In this document: positions 36,723 through 45,390 of the stretch, piece after piece
Layout of the letters: every line of letters begins with the position of its first letter
Position numbering within the stretch: the first letter of the stretch is position 1
Assembly: GCF_003968655.1 (NCBI RefSeq)
Contig: NZ_RXYK01000012.1
Span: 1-64,000 of the forward strand
Length of the DNA: 64,000 nt
Source of the DNA: Chlorobium phaeovibrioides
GTDB taxonomy: Bacteria; Bacteroidota; Chlorobiia; Chlorobiales; Chlorobiaceae
Reading direction: 5' to 3'
Position numbers and translations under genes: made by a program
Notes under the pieces: generated by a model
Databases searched by the model: none
The model's input: only the letters and a program-made list of their open reading frames with translations
What the model was told of the DNA's origin: nothing

Positions 36723-38129
36723 ATGTGTAACTTTTCAGGGCCTGGATTGGTTACCTTTAATGGTAAGAGTGGTCAAGATATAACAAACCGCCTAAAATCA
36801 CAATATGCCCGGCTGCCGGTCGGGCTCAATACATATCTGGAAAAGCTGTTGAATACTGTTGATGTCATCGATGCACGAGAAAAGGCCATTCTTGTCGGGA
36901 TTGCCTATCCGCCTGAAGTTTCAAGAGTGCAGGTGGAAGAGTATCTGGAGGAGCTGGCGTTTCTTGCCGATACGGCGGGAGCTGATGTAGGGAAGTCGAT
37001 GATTCAGGAGAGGCGTGCTGCTGATCCCGGTTTTGCAATCGGGAGCGGGAAGGTGGACGAGCTTCGCAGCATGGTGAAGGCGTCAGAGGCTGATATCGTC
37101 ATTTTTGATGATGATCTTACCCCGCTTCAGGCAAGAAATCTTGAACGGGAGCTTGCATGTAAGGTGATTGACCGGACCGGTCTCATTCTGCAGATATTTG
37201 CTTTGAGGGCCAAGTCGTTCCGGGCCAAGATGCAGGTTGAGCTGGCTCAGCTTGAGTATATGCTGCCGCGCCTGACGGGGCAGTGGACTCACCTGTCGAA
37301 GCAGAAGGGGGGCATTGGCACCAAGGGGCCGGGCGAGACGCAGATTGAGACTGACCGCCGGCTTGTGCGCAGCAGAATCGCGCTTCTGAAGAAAAAACTT
37401 CGTGATGTCTCTCTCCAGCATGATACCCAGACCCGGGGTCGGGTGAGTGTTCCGCGGGTGGCTCTTGTGGGCTATACCAACGCGGGCAAGTCGACACTTA
37501 TGAATATGCTCTGCCCTCAGGCGGAGGCATTTGCTGAAAACAGGCTGTTTGCTACCCTTGATACCAAAACCCGACGGCTGGAGCTGAAAATCAACAAGCT
37601 TGTGCTGCTGTCCGACACGGTTGGCTTCATACGCAAGCTGCCCCATACGCTTGTTGAGAGTTTCCGCTCAACGCTTGACGAGGTGCTGCAGGCGGATTTT
37701 CTGCTCCATGTCATTGACCTCAGCCATCCGGGCTTTGAGGAGCAGATGAAGGTGGTTGGCGATACTCTTCGCGAGATAGGAGTCCGCCATCCGAACACCA
37801 TAGAAGTGTTCAACAAGATTGATGCGCTTGAGGATCCGGCAACCCTGCTTGATTTGCGGGCACGATATCCTGATGCCGTGTTCATTTCCGCCGCGCGCGG
37901 CATCAATCTTTCCGAGTTGCGTCTTCGCATTGCTGCGCATGTGGCGCGCGACTATACCGAACGGAAAATCCGGGTCCATGTGGCTGATTACAAACTGATA
38001 GGCTATCTGTATGAACATGCAGAGGTGACTGACAGGCAGTGTATTGATGAGGATATTGAGCTCACCTTTCAGGTGCATAAGAATAACCTCAAGCACATTG
38101 ACGCCCTGACAGGCCATCTTGCCATATAG
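36723..38129 (+). CDS. hflX: GTPase HflX
   Basis: Ribosome-associated GTPase that splits stalled 70S ribosomes. About 468 residues: an N-terminal HflX domain with the glycine-rich GGIGTKGPGETQIETDRR, then a G domain with G1 GYTNAGKST near 250, G3 DTVGF and G4 NKID. The ATG at 36723 is taken as the start; the open frame upstream to 36543 runs antisense through crtB and is not protein-like. It is followed by ybeY 4 bases later. Confidence 0.95.
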   Translation: MCNFSGPGLVTFNGKSGQDITNRLKSQYARLPVGLNTYLEKLLNTVDVIDAREKAILVGIAYPPEVSRVQVEEYLEELAFLADTAGADVGKSMIQERRAADPGFAIGSGKVDELRSMVKASEADIVIFDDDLTPLQARNLERELACKVIDRTGLILQIFALRAKSFRAKMQVELAQLEYMLPRLTGQWTHLSKQKGGIGTKGPGETQIETDRRLVRSRIALLKKKLRDVSLQHDTQTRGRVSVPRVALVGYTNAGKSTLMNMLCPQAEAFAENRLFATLDTKTRRLELKINKLVLLSDTVGFIRKLPHTLVESFRSTLDEVLQADFLLHVIDLSHPGFEEQMKVVGDTLREIGVRHPNTIEVFNKIDALEDPATLLDLRARYPDAVFISAARGINLSELRLRIAAHVARDYTERKIRVHVADYKLIGYLYEHAEVTDRQCIDEDIELTFQVHKNNLKHIDALTGHLAI

Positions 38130-38133
38130 AGCT

Positions 38134-38580
38134 ATGACCATTCAATTGCATAATACTACCCGTCGAGCGCTCCCGGAGGCGAAGCTGAAAAAAGCTGTGC
38201 GGCTGGTGCTTTCAGAGGAGGGCGGAAAAGCGGTATCAATTGATGCCATTTACTGCGGTGGACGGATGATGCGCCGTATCAACAGGGAATTTCTCGGCCA
38301 TGATTATGATACCGATACAGTGACTTTCCCGTACAGTGAGGGGCTTGTTGTTGAGGGGGAGTTCTATGTGTCGCTGGATGAAGTGGGCCGCAATGCGGTG
38401 CGTTTCAAAAGCGGGTTTGAGCAGGAGCTTCTTCGTGTCACCATCCATTCAGTTCTGCATCTTCTCGGCTATGATGACGCCAGCCCTGAACAGAGGGAGA
38501 GGATGCGACAGAAAGAGGACCGGTATCTCCGCATTTTTGGTGCCGGTGTTTCATCAACTGAAGAGAGGAGTCAGGTATGA
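38134..38580 (+). CDS. ybeY: Endoribonuclease YbeY
   Basis: Metal-dependent RNase for 16S rRNA 3' maturation and ribosome quality control. A 148-residue protein with the zinc motif HSVLHLLGYDD: the first two His are kept, while the third position of the classical HGxLHLxGYDH is Asp, as in some Bacteroidetes and Chlorobi proteins. It sits with hflX, another ribosome-rescue gene. The stop overlaps the next ATG by four bases. Confidence 0.93.
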   Translation: MTIQLHNTTRRALPEAKLKKAVRLVLSEEGGKAVSIDAIYCGGRMMRRINREFLGHDYDTDTVTFPYSEGLVVEGEFYVSLDEVGRNAVRFKSGFEQELLRVTIHSVLHLLGYDDASPEQRERMRQKEDRYLRIFGAGVSSTEERSQV

Positions 38581-38768
38581 ATATGCTGGAAACGGTTTCT
38601 GTTCCCTGCCCATTCTGTGGGGAGCCGATGGATCTGGAGATTGATTGCGGGGCGGGAAGTCAGGAGTATACAGAGGACTGCCCGGTCTGCTGCAAGCCGG
38701 TGAGTGTGAGTGTGAGGATTTCCGACGGGGGAGCTCCCCTGGTGGAGGTCAGCCCTGAGGATGGCTGA
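38577..38768 (+). CDS. CPXCG-type cysteine-rich small protein
   Basis: A 63-residue protein with two CxxC pairs (CPFCGEPM and CPVCCKPV) plus a Cys between, matching the Cys_rich_CPXCG family; it probably binds one zinc. Function is unknown. Its ATG overlaps the ybeY stop (ATGA) and is coupled to it. It ends just before the RNase P RNA gene, which is on the other strand. Confidence 0.88.
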   Translation: MNMLETVSVPCPFCGEPMDLEIDCGAGSQEYTEDCPVCCKPVSVSVRISDGGAPLVEVSPEDG

Positions 38769-38779
38769 ATAAAAAAAAG

Positions 38780-39187
38780 CCGAAACCGAAGATGTAAGCC
38801 GAATTCTGTGAATCAACCGGCGTGCCGGAAGAAACTGCAGTCATTTATCTGATGCGGCCTACCCGAAAACTCTCCTTGCGGAATCGGGCGGGCCGCCCTC
38901 TTTCCCTTTGGGGAAAAGCTTTCCTATTCGGCCTTGCTTCGGGGAGGTTTGCATAGCGCACTCCGTTACCGGAATGCCTGGTGGTCTCTTACACCGCCGT
39001 TTCACCCTTACTCCGGTTTCCCGGAGCGGTCTGCTTTCTGCTGCGCTCTCTGTCAGGACCGGCTTGCGCCGACCTGCCCGGGCTTGAGAACCTTTCGGCG
39101 CTCTCGACCGGCACCCTGCCCTGTGAAGTTCGGACTTTCCTCTGCAGGGCCATTGGCCCTGCAGCGACTGCACACTTGCGGTTTCAG
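38780..39187 (-). ncRNA. rnpB: RNase P RNA, bacterial class A
   Basis: The minus strand carries GAGGAAAGTCCG close to the 5' end, the ACAGGGCAGGGTGCCGG region, the mid-region GTAAGGGTGAAA block, and CAGAATTCGGCTTACAT at the 3' end, all hallmarks of bacterial RNase P RNA. GAAACCGcAAG at about 39185-39175 pairs with CTTCGGTTTC at 38791-38782 to form P1. The length, about 405 nucleotides, is normal. Eight T residues follow P1 directly, so P1 may double as terminator. Open frames within it are artefacts. Confidence 0.96.
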
Positions 39188-39248
39188 CGTATGAAAGATA
39201 GCATGTGTTTGCTGAAAAACACGCTCTTTTAATGGGGAAGTTTTTTTT

Positions 39249-40049
39249 CTAGTCGTCAGCCTCTTCAAAGAGCCTCTCATGCACAACAATGCGCCCGCAT
39301 GATTCACATAGGTAGAATCCTCCCTGGACTATCATGGTGTGCCGGTTGGTGGGAACTCTGGTGTTGCATCCGGAGCAGGCGTTGCGGTTGAGCGGCACAA
39401 CGGCGTTGCGGAGCGATCCGCTTCTGAGGTGGTCGTATTTGTCAAGCAGGCGTTTGGCTTCGGTTGCCAGAAGGTCCCGCTGTGCATCAATCTGTTTCTG
39501 GAGTGCAGCGACCTCTTCGGCAGTTTCAATGACAATGCCGTTCAGCTCTTCGTTCTTCTGCTCCGTCTGCTTCTTGAAGTCTTCAAGCTGCTGTGCGAGA
39601 ACATCGTCGGGCATCATATCGTCAGATATTTCGTCGTAGCGGTTTTCGGCTATCAGCTGACGGCCCTTTTCCTGCATTTCGCGGGTTCGCTGTTCGCCCT
39701 GGCTGATGTCCTGAAGTCCGATTTCTGCCAACGCAATCTCTTTTTCTTCGTACTCTATCTGTTTGGAGAGTGCGTCGTACTCTTTGTTGTTTCTTGCGAG
39801 GGTCTGTTTTTCACGGAATGCATCAATTTTTTCACGGCAGGCATTGGCGGTTTCGTTGAGGTGCTGGCGAAGTTTGAGATGCTCTTCGTTTTTTGCCGTG
39901 CGCGTTTCAATCTGCTTTACGGTAAATGCCAGATCCTCTTCAAGTGCGTTAATCTCTTCTGGAAGGCCTTTCTGAAGACTGACGATTTTTTCTATCTGAT
40001 TGTCGAGGTGCTGGAGCCTGACAAGGAGGTTGATTTTTGAATGATCCAC
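39249..40049 (-). CDS. Coiled-coil zinc-ribbon protein (C4-type)
   Basis: A 266-residue protein: about 190 residues of continuous coiled coil, then a zinc ribbon CSGCNTRVPTNR with CESCGRIVV (four Cys). It matches the PF02591-type family often annotated as a putative nucleic-acid-binding zinc protein. The function is not known. It is encoded upstream of rnpB on the same strand with about 60 bases between. Confidence 0.88.
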   Translation of the reverse strand: MDHSKINLLVRLQHLDNQIEKIVSLQKGLPEEINALEEDLAFTVKQIETRTAKNEEHLKLRQHLNETANACREKIDAFREKQTLARNNKEYDALSKQIEYEEKEIALAEIGLQDISQGEQRTREMQEKGRQLIAENRYDEISDDMMPDDVLAQQLEDFKKQTEQKNEELNGIVIETAEEVAALQKQIDAQRDLLATEAKRLLDKYDHLRSGSLRNAVVPLNRNACSGCNTRVPTNRHTMIVQGGFYLCESCGRIVVHERLFEEADD

Positions 40050-40080
40050 TACTGCTCGTGTTTGGGATTATGAGAGGGAC

Positions 40081-40109
40081 AAAAAAAAGCACCCTCCCGT
40101 GAAAGGTGC
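40081..40109 (-). terminator. Rho-independent terminator after tRNA-Leu
   Basis: On the minus strand GCACC and GGTGC form a short stem followed by eight T residues. It lies downstream of tRNA-Leu and rpmG, both on the minus strand. Confidence 0.8.
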
Positions 40110-40207
40110 ATACATTGTTTCAGATGTGAAAGAACAGACTCAAACGAACTGTCTGCTGAAAAGATGAGAGACGAGGCTGCATGCATATCGCGGGGAAGCT
40201 TTTTATG

Positions 40208-40289
40208 TGCCCGAAAGGAGATTCGAACTCCTACACCTTGCGGCGCTCGTCCCTGAAACGAGTGCGTCTACCAGTTCCGCCATTCGGGC
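40208..40289 (-). tRNA. tRNA-Leu (anticodon CAG)
   Basis: The minus strand folds as a type II tRNA: acceptor GCCCGAA/TTCGGGC, D arm GCGGAACTGGTAGACGC, anticodon stem CTCGT/ACGAG around TTCAGGG (anticodon CAG, codon CTG), a long variable arm and T arm AGGAG TTCGAAT CTCCT. The discriminator is A and CCA is not encoded. It lies between rpmG and a terminator and is probably cotranscribed with rpmG. Confidence 0.97.
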
Positions 40290-40335
40290 CAAAAAGAAAT
40301 TAAGCGCTTTTTCGCTATAAAGCCAAATAATTAAA

Positions 40336-40518
40336 TTACTTGATTTCTTTGTGCAGCGTATGTTTCTGCATGCTCGGGTTGTATTTTTTCAGAACAAGAC
40401 GGTCTGTCGTGTTCTTCTTGTTTTTCGTCGTCGTGTATCTTGAGACAGTTTTGCCCTCTTTTTTGGCTTCAGTGCACTCAAGAGTGATGACGATTCTATT
40501 TTCTTTTCCTTTTGCCAT
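40336..40518 (-). CDS. rpmG: 50S ribosomal protein L33
   Basis: A 60-residue basic protein with the L33 pattern: [16 protein letters not shown], then [12 protein letters not shown] and [20 protein letters not shown]. The zinc-binding Cys pairs of the Cys+ type are absent, apart from one Cys, so this is a zinc-free form. tRNA-Leu follows 46 bases downstream on the same strand. Confidence 0.95.
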   Translation of the reverse strand: MAKGKENRIVITLECTEAKKEGKTVSRYTTTKNKKNTTDRLVLKKYNPSMQKHTLHKEIK

Positions 40519-40569
40519 TGTTCCGTTTCGGTAGTGTATGGATGGGATATACTATACAAGTGAGTTGTG

Positions 40570-40598
40570 AATATAAGACCGGGCTTGTGATTTTGCAA
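40570..40598 (-). promoter_or_regulatory. Probable sigma-70 promoter for rpmG/tRNA-Leu
   Basis: Minus-strand -35 TTGCAA (40598-40593) and -10 TATATT (40575-40570) are separated by 17 bases. They lie about 50 bases upstream of the rpmG start codon. This is a motif match without experimental support. Confidence 0.5.
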
Positions 40599-40675
40599 GT
40601 TCGGGGATATTTCTTTCCGTTGATAAAGAGAAAGGGTATTTTGTCCTTTTTAACGAAAACGAAGGGGTAGAGATA

Positions 40676-41944
40676 TTGTCTGACAGAACAGATTTTCATT
40701 TTGAAGCCGGAGAGCTCAGCTGTGAGGGTGCCGGGCTGAGTGCGCTTGCCGAAGAGTTCGGAACACCGCTCTATGTGACCTCCCGTCGCAGTCTTGTGGA
40801 GAGTTACCGGGAGTTTGAAGCAGCATTTGCCTCATTGCCGCATCTTACCTGCTATTCAGTGAAGGCCAATTTCAACCTGAATGTCATCAGGGAGTTCGGA
40901 GAGCTTGGAGCTGGATGTGATGTCAATTCCGGTGGTGAGCTTTACCGGGCACTTCAGGCTGGTGTTCCTTCAGAGCGGATTATTGTTGCCGGTGTTGGCA
41001 AACGGCCGGATGAAATTGCCTATGCCCTCAAAAGCGGCGTGCTGCTTCTGAAGGTTGAGTCGCTCTCAGAGCTTCGGGCGATTGATCGTATTGCCGGCGA
41101 GGAAGGGGTTGTTGCTTCGGTGGCGCTTCGGGTCAACCCGAATGTGACTGCTGAAACCCACCCCTATATCACCACTGGCGACAGCAAGGAGAAGTTCGGT
41201 ATTGACGAGGCTGAACTTCCCGGGATTTTCTCTCTTCTGGGAACTCTTCACAATGTCAGGCTTATAGGGCTCGATATGCATATCGGTTCCCAGATTTTCG
41301 ATACGGAGTTTTATGTTGCAGCTCTTACGAAGCTTCTTGATGTGTTCAGTTACGCCCGTGGCGCGGGTTTTGCCATTGAGTATCTGGATATCGGCGGCGG
41401 GTTCCCCGTCACCTATGACCCGATGAAGCCTGCAACTGCGATTGAGCGTTTTGCTGAAAAACTTGTTCCGATGCTCAAGGAGACCGGGGCAAAGGTGATT
41501 CTTGAGCCGGGCCGTTTTCTTGTGGCCAATTCAACGGTGCTGCTGTCGAAGATTCTCTATAAAAAGAGCAACCATACCGGCAAAAAGTTTTTTGTTGTCG
41601 ATGCCGGCATGACAGAGCTTATCCGGCCGGCGCTCTACCAGTCGCATCATGAGGTTCTTTCGGTTCGGCAGCATGATCAAAGGGTGGTTGCCGATGTTGT
41701 GGGCCCTGTCTGCGAGTCAAGCGACTTTTTTGCCAGAGGCAGAGAGATTGATGACGCTCCGGAGGGCGGGCTGCTGGCTGTGATGTCCTGTGGGGCATAT
41801 GCGGCTGTCATGGCCAGCAACTATAATGGACGGCTGCGTCCTGCCGAGGTGATGGTTGATGGTGGTGAGCCCCGTCTGATGCGCCGGAGGGAGACCCTTG
41901 AGCAGCTGACGGCTCATGATGTTTTCACTCCCCGGTCCCTTTGA
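40676..41944 (+). CDS. lysA: Diaminopimelate decarboxylase
   Basis: Last step of lysine synthesis, converting meso-diaminopimelate to lysine with PLP. The 422 residues hold the PLP-lysine motif YSVKANFN, the glycine-rich phosphate-binding GGGFP, HIGSQI and the C-terminal SCGAYAAVMASNYN. The start is a TTG at 40676 preceded by the purine-rich GAAGGGGTAGAG. The stop lies beside the metF terminator hairpin. Confidence 0.96.
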   Translation: MSDRTDFHFEAGELSCEGAGLSALAEEFGTPLYVTSRRSLVESYREFEAAFASLPHLTCYSVKANFNLNVIREFGELGAGCDVNSGGELYRALQAGVPSERIIVAGVGKRPDEIAYALKSGVLLLKVESLSELRAIDRIAGEEGVVASVALRVNPNVTAETHPYITTGDSKEKFGIDEAELPGIFSLLGTLHNVRLIGLDMHIGSQIFDTEFYVAALTKLLDVFSYARGAGFAIEYLDIGGGFPVTYDPMKPATAIERFAEKLVPMLKETGAKVILEPGRFLVANSTVLLSKILYKKSNHTGKKFFVVDAGMTELIRPALYQSHHEVLSVRQHDQRVVADVVGPVCESSDFFARGREIDDAPEGGLLAVMSCGAYAAVMASNYNGRLRPAEVMVDGGEPRLMRRRETLEQLTAHDVFTPRSL

Positions 41945-41982
41945 AAAAAGAGCCCTCCACGGCTGCCATTCAGCTGTGGAGG
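41944..41982 (-). terminator. metF terminator overlapping the end of the gene
   Basis: CCTCCACGGCTG (41954-41965) pairs with CAGCTGTGGAGG (41971-41982) around a five-base loop, with one G-T mismatch. On the minus strand it is followed by six T residues. The last metF codons and the stop lie inside the stem. Confidence 0.75.
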
Positions 41983-42839
41983 TTCTGGAATATTTCGAGG
42001 GTTGCCGTGGCCATGTTCAGTGTATAGAAGTGAATGCCGCGAATCTGGTTGTCAATGAGTTCCTGGACCTGGTTTGTTGCCCATTCAATGCCGATTGAAG
42101 CTACCTGTGCGTCGTTTTCCGCATCGAGAACTTTTTTCAGGAGGGGGGCCGGGATTCTTGCTCCAAGCGCCAGTTCCGACATTCTTGTCATTCCTTTTGT
42201 GCTCGTCACCGGCATGATTCCGGGTATGATGGGAACGGAAATGCCTGCCAGACGGCAGCGGTCCACGAAGTCGAAATAGTCGCGGTTGTCGAAAAACAGC
42301 TGGGTTACAATATAGTCCGCCCCCGCATCCACTTTTGCTTTCAGATATTCGATTTCCTGCAGTCTGTTGGGGGTTTCAGGATGTCCTTCGGGAAATCCTG
42401 CCACTCCGACCCCTATATCGGGGTGATTGTTCTTGATGAAGCGAACCAGATCGATGGCGTGGGGAAAATCTTTGACTGCATCAGCAATGGACTCTGTGCC
42501 GGCCGGTTTGTCGCCTCTGAGCGCAAGCACATTGTTTATCCCATGGCTTTGGTAGTTTTCAAGTATTTCGCCGGTTTCGCCGCTTGTTGATGCAATGCAG
42601 GTCAGGTGCGATACTACAGAAAGGCCGGTCTCTTTCTGGATTCTTGTGACCAGGTCGTGCGTTCTGGTCCGTGTGGAGCCGCCGGCTCCATAGGTGACGC
42701 TGACATAAGAGGGGTTGAGGGGAGAGAGAGCCGTTATGGTTTCAAACAGTGTTTCCCAGTCCGCATCTTTTTTCGGAGGAAAGAATTCAAAGCTGAATAC
42801 GGGTTTGTGTGCTGTGTTCAGAATCTCTTTGACCAGCAT
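41970..42839 (-). CDS. metF: 5,10-methylenetetrahydrofolate reductase
   Basis: Reduces methylene-THF to methyl-THF for methionine synthesis. It is a 289-residue TIM-barrel flavoprotein with the family motifs FSFEFFPPK, VTYGAGGSTR, ALRGDKP, VAGFPEGHP and QLFFD. Length and order are typical. It is divergent from comEC with only 24 bases between the two start codons, so their promoters must overlap or lie within the genes. Confidence 0.96.
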   Translation of the reverse strand: MLVKEILNTAHKPVFSFEFFPPKKDADWETLFETITALSPLNPSYVSVTYGAGGSTRTRTHDLVTRIQKETGLSVVSHLTCIASTSGETGEILENYQSHGINNVLALRGDKPAGTESIADAVKDFPHAIDLVRFIKNNHPDIGVGVAGFPEGHPETPNRLQEIEYLKAKVDAGADYIVTQLFFDNRDYFDFVDRCRLAGISVPIIPGIMPVTSTKGMTRMSELALGARIPAPLLKKVLDAENDAQVASIGIEWATNQVQELIDNQIRGIHFYTLNMATATLEIFQNLHS

Positions 42840-42863
42840 GAAACAAAGGGTTTAGGAGCTTTC

Positions 42864-45137
42864 GTGAAAAAAAAGAATATACGAAACATTGCGTTAGCTC
42901 CATATCCGTCAGTGCGCCTTCTGGGTTTTGTTGCCGGGGGCGTTCTTGCTGGTTCGTTTTTCCCTGTGGGGGTGGAGGTATGGTTTGGTATGGCTCTTGC
43001 TTCGCTCCTTGCGGTTGGGGGGGCACTGCTTTATGAATGGTTCTTGTCCCGTTCCGGCCGCTCCCTTGCTGTGGGCCGTTTTCCCCTTCCTGTGAGCACC
43101 ATTCTCTTCCTGGTTCTGGTTTTTACCGCTTTTGCCGCTTACGCAGATCTCCGTTTCAATCATGTTCCCCGAAACGGCCTTCTTCCTTTTGCGGGTAAAA
43201 GCATTGTTCTCAGTGGAAGGGTGGAGAGCCGTCCTGTGGTTTCCTCTTCGGGAACCCGTTTTCAGATGGAGGTTCGCGAGGTGTTTGATGATGGGGATGC
43301 AACTGAACTTTGCGATCGTGCGGCTGTTCATGTGCGGGGTGCCGGGAAGGGTGAGCTGCAGATTCGGCGGGGAAGCCTTGTGCGGGTGAAGGGGAGTGTG
43401 ACTGCTTTAGGCGGTGCCGGAAACCGGGGGGAGTTCAATCCGCATCAAGCCTCCCGGCTGAAGGGTGTGTCGGCATCGGTTTTTGCTGTTGGAGTGTGGC
43501 AGGTGCAGAGCGATGGAGAGAGCGGGGCGGGGTGGTTTGAGCGTTTTCTTGTTGAGCCTGTTGCCCTCTATCTTGAGAATGCACTCAAGACCCGGGTTTC
43601 CGGGGGGCGGGAACGCTCGTTCATGGCCGGAGTTCTTGCCGGACAGCGCGACCAGCTCTCCCCTGAGCTGGAGCTGGCGTTCCGCCGGACCGGTACGGCT
43701 CATATTCTTGCGGTTTCGGGGCTCCATGTCGGTCTTCTGGTTCTGGTGGTGAATCTTCTTCTCCAGCGGCTCAAGTCTGCTGCATGGGGGCGCTGGGCTG
43801 CAGTTGCCCTTACCGGGTTCATTCTGCTTGTCTACACCATGGTAACGGGTGGGGCTGCTTCGGTTCGGCGCGCCTCCATTATGGCAATGGTGGTACTTAC
43901 CGGGGCGGCATCAGGCCGTCAGTCGTTTTCCCTCAACGCTCTTGCTTTGGCCGATGTCATCATCCTGTTTCTTGATCCGCTCGACCTGTTCAGTCCCGGT
44001 TTTCAGATGAGCAATGCGGCTGTGCTCTCCATTCTGCTGTTCAATCCCCGTCTCAATCAGTTGCTCAATCGCGGAGGCGGCGGAGCCGGACGGCGCATCT
44101 GGCGGTTTGTGAACTCAAGTCTTCTCCTTACCCTTGCGGCTTCGCTTGGCGTGGCACCTCTCATTGCGTGGTACTTCGGTACTTTCTCACTTATTGCCTT
44201 TGTGGCCAATTTTCCTGTTGTTCTTTTTTCCTCTCTGATGCTGTATGCGCTGTTCGGAATGCTCCTGCTTAATCTGGTGTCTGCTGCAGCGGCTGGTGTG
44301 CTTGGAGCTGCGGCACAGTTTTTTGCAGCGCTTGCTCTCGATTCTGCCTCTTTTTTCAGCAGCTTTCCTTTTGGGGTGGTCAATTTCCGTCCAGCCGCAT
44401 TTGAGCTGCTTCTTTTCTTTTTTCTGCTTCCTGTACCGTTTTTCTTTCTGGTGCGGAATCGGTGGAAAGAGGGTGTGGGGGTGCTGCTTGTTGCCACCAA
44501 CATCCTCGTCTGGCAGGCTCTCTTTTTCCCCCCCGCCGCTTCTCCTGCCTTCCTCAGCGTCAATCTTGGCAGGAACCTCTCATTTCTCTTCTCTTCAGGC
44601 TTTGAGAGCATTCAGATTGATGCGGGGCGGAAACCCTCGGATGGGGAGCGTATCGGGCGACAGGAGGCAGGTTTCGGTTTTTCGTCCCCCTCAGCCCTCG
44701 TTCAGCTCTTTTCACCCGATTCGCTTGTGCTCGGGGCCCCTTCCCGGCACCATGTTCTCCGGTCCGATTCTCTTCTTGTTCTTCCTTCCGTTGTGATTGC
44801 CCGCCCTGCGGGGAGGGTGGTAAAGCTCTGGAGCCGCCGCCATTCTATACTGATGGCTTCGGGTACCGGGAGTCTCCAGAAGAGCGAGCTGTTCCGTGCC
44901 GATACAGCCGTGCTGTGGATTTACAGGTTTGGTCTGAAGCAGCAGAGGGAGCTTGCTTCATGGCTGGAGTACAGCCGGCCTAAGCATTGCCTGCTTGTGC
45001 CCGGGGGTTTTTTGAAACGGGTCGACAGAGAGATGCTTCGCCGGTTCAGCAATGAACGGCCGGGGGTGGAGTTCCGTTCAAAAGAGCGGCAGATGGTGGT
45101 TTGGCCGGAGGAGGCGCTCAGTTTTCGGGGGGAGTGA
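42864..45137 (+). CDS. comEC: ComEC/Rec2-family DNA uptake channel protein
   Basis: About 757 residues. It has N-terminal membrane helices and a DUF4131-like soluble part, then the Competence domain with GTAHILAVSGLHVGLL and several membrane segments. The C-terminal ~190 residues sit where a metallo-beta-lactamase domain normally follows, but the HxHxDH motif and other metal ligands are absent. The GTG at 42864 is preceded by AGGAG at 6 bases. The last 20 bases overlap a convergent gene. Members carry single-stranded DNA across the inner membrane in transformation; whether this one is active is unclear. Confidence 0.88.
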   Translation: MKKKNIRNIALAPYPSVRLLGFVAGGVLAGSFFPVGVEVWFGMALASLLAVGGALLYEWFLSRSGRSLAVGRFPLPVSTILFLVLVFTAFAAYADLRFNHVPRNGLLPFAGKSIVLSGRVESRPVVSSSGTRFQMEVREVFDDGDATELCDRAAVHVRGAGKGELQIRRGSLVRVKGSVTALGGAGNRGEFNPHQASRLKGVSASVFAVGVWQVQSDGESGAGWFERFLVEPVALYLENALKTRVSGGRERSFMAGVLAGQRDQLSPELELAFRRTGTAHILAVSGLHVGLLVLVVNLLLQRLKSAAWGRWAAVALTGFILLVYTMVTGGAASVRRASIMAMVVLTGAASGRQSFSLNALALADVIILFLDPLDLFSPGFQMSNAAVLSILLFNPRLNQLLNRGGGGAGRRIWRFVNSSLLLTLAASLGVAPLIAWYFGTFSLIAFVANFPVVLFSSLMLYALFGMLLLNLVSAAAAGVLGAAAQFFAALALDSASFFSSFPFGVVNFRPAAFELLLFFFLLPVPFFFLVRNRWKEGVGVLLVATNILVWQALFFPPAASPAFLSVNLGRNLSFLFSSGFESIQIDAGRKPSDGERIGRQEAGFGFSSPSALVQLFSPDSLVLGAPSRHHVLRSDSLLVLPSVVIARPAGRVVKLWSRRHSILMASGTGSLQKSELFRADTAVLWIYRFGLKQQRELASWLEYSRPKHCLLVPGGFLKRVDREMLRRFSNERPGVEFRSKERQMVVWPEEALSFRGE

Positions 45138-45390
45138 AGAGGCCTTGAGAAACCTGACTGTCAATGATTGCGGCAATCTCTTTTGAGAGCCCCGGTGGGT
45201 TCAGCTGTCTGATGACCTTGGCTATCGTGTAGATTTTCCCTTCAAGGGGAAGGAATCTGTTGACCACGACAACCCGGTTGTCATGGACGCGGCATTCACC
45301 GCCCAGAAAATTCCCTTTTTCGTAGCGGAGTGAGTAGCCGAGCTCTTTGATGGCGGTTTCAAGCAGTGTGAGCTGTGCTGTTTTTTTCAT
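45118..45390 (-). CDS. Conserved small protein of unknown function
   Basis: A 90-residue protein without a family I can name. ETAIKELGYSLRYEKGNFLGG and NRVVVVNRFLPLEGKI suggest a small alpha/beta domain with no membrane segment or signal. It is translationally coupled to the NUDIX gene by a four-base overlap and ends in a 20-base tail-to-tail overlap with comEC. Confidence 0.7.
   Translation of the reverse strand: MKKTAQLTLLETAIKELGYSLRYEKGNFLGGECRVHDNRVVVVNRFLPLEGKIYTIAKVIRQLNPPGLSKEIAAIIDSQVSQGLFTPPEN

Noticed and set aside
38859-39307. Several short open frames on both strands
   Set aside because: They fall within or next to RNase P RNA, whose conserved blocks explain the sequence.
39339-40040. 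233-residue plus-strand open frame rich in Phe and Leu
   Set aside because: Exact antisense of the coiled-coil zinc-ribbon gene; looks membrane-like only because it is the complement of a Glu/Lys-rich helix.
44057-44611. 184-residue minus-strand open frame in comEC
   Set aside because: Shadow of comEC; rich in Arg, Lys and Ser, no domain.
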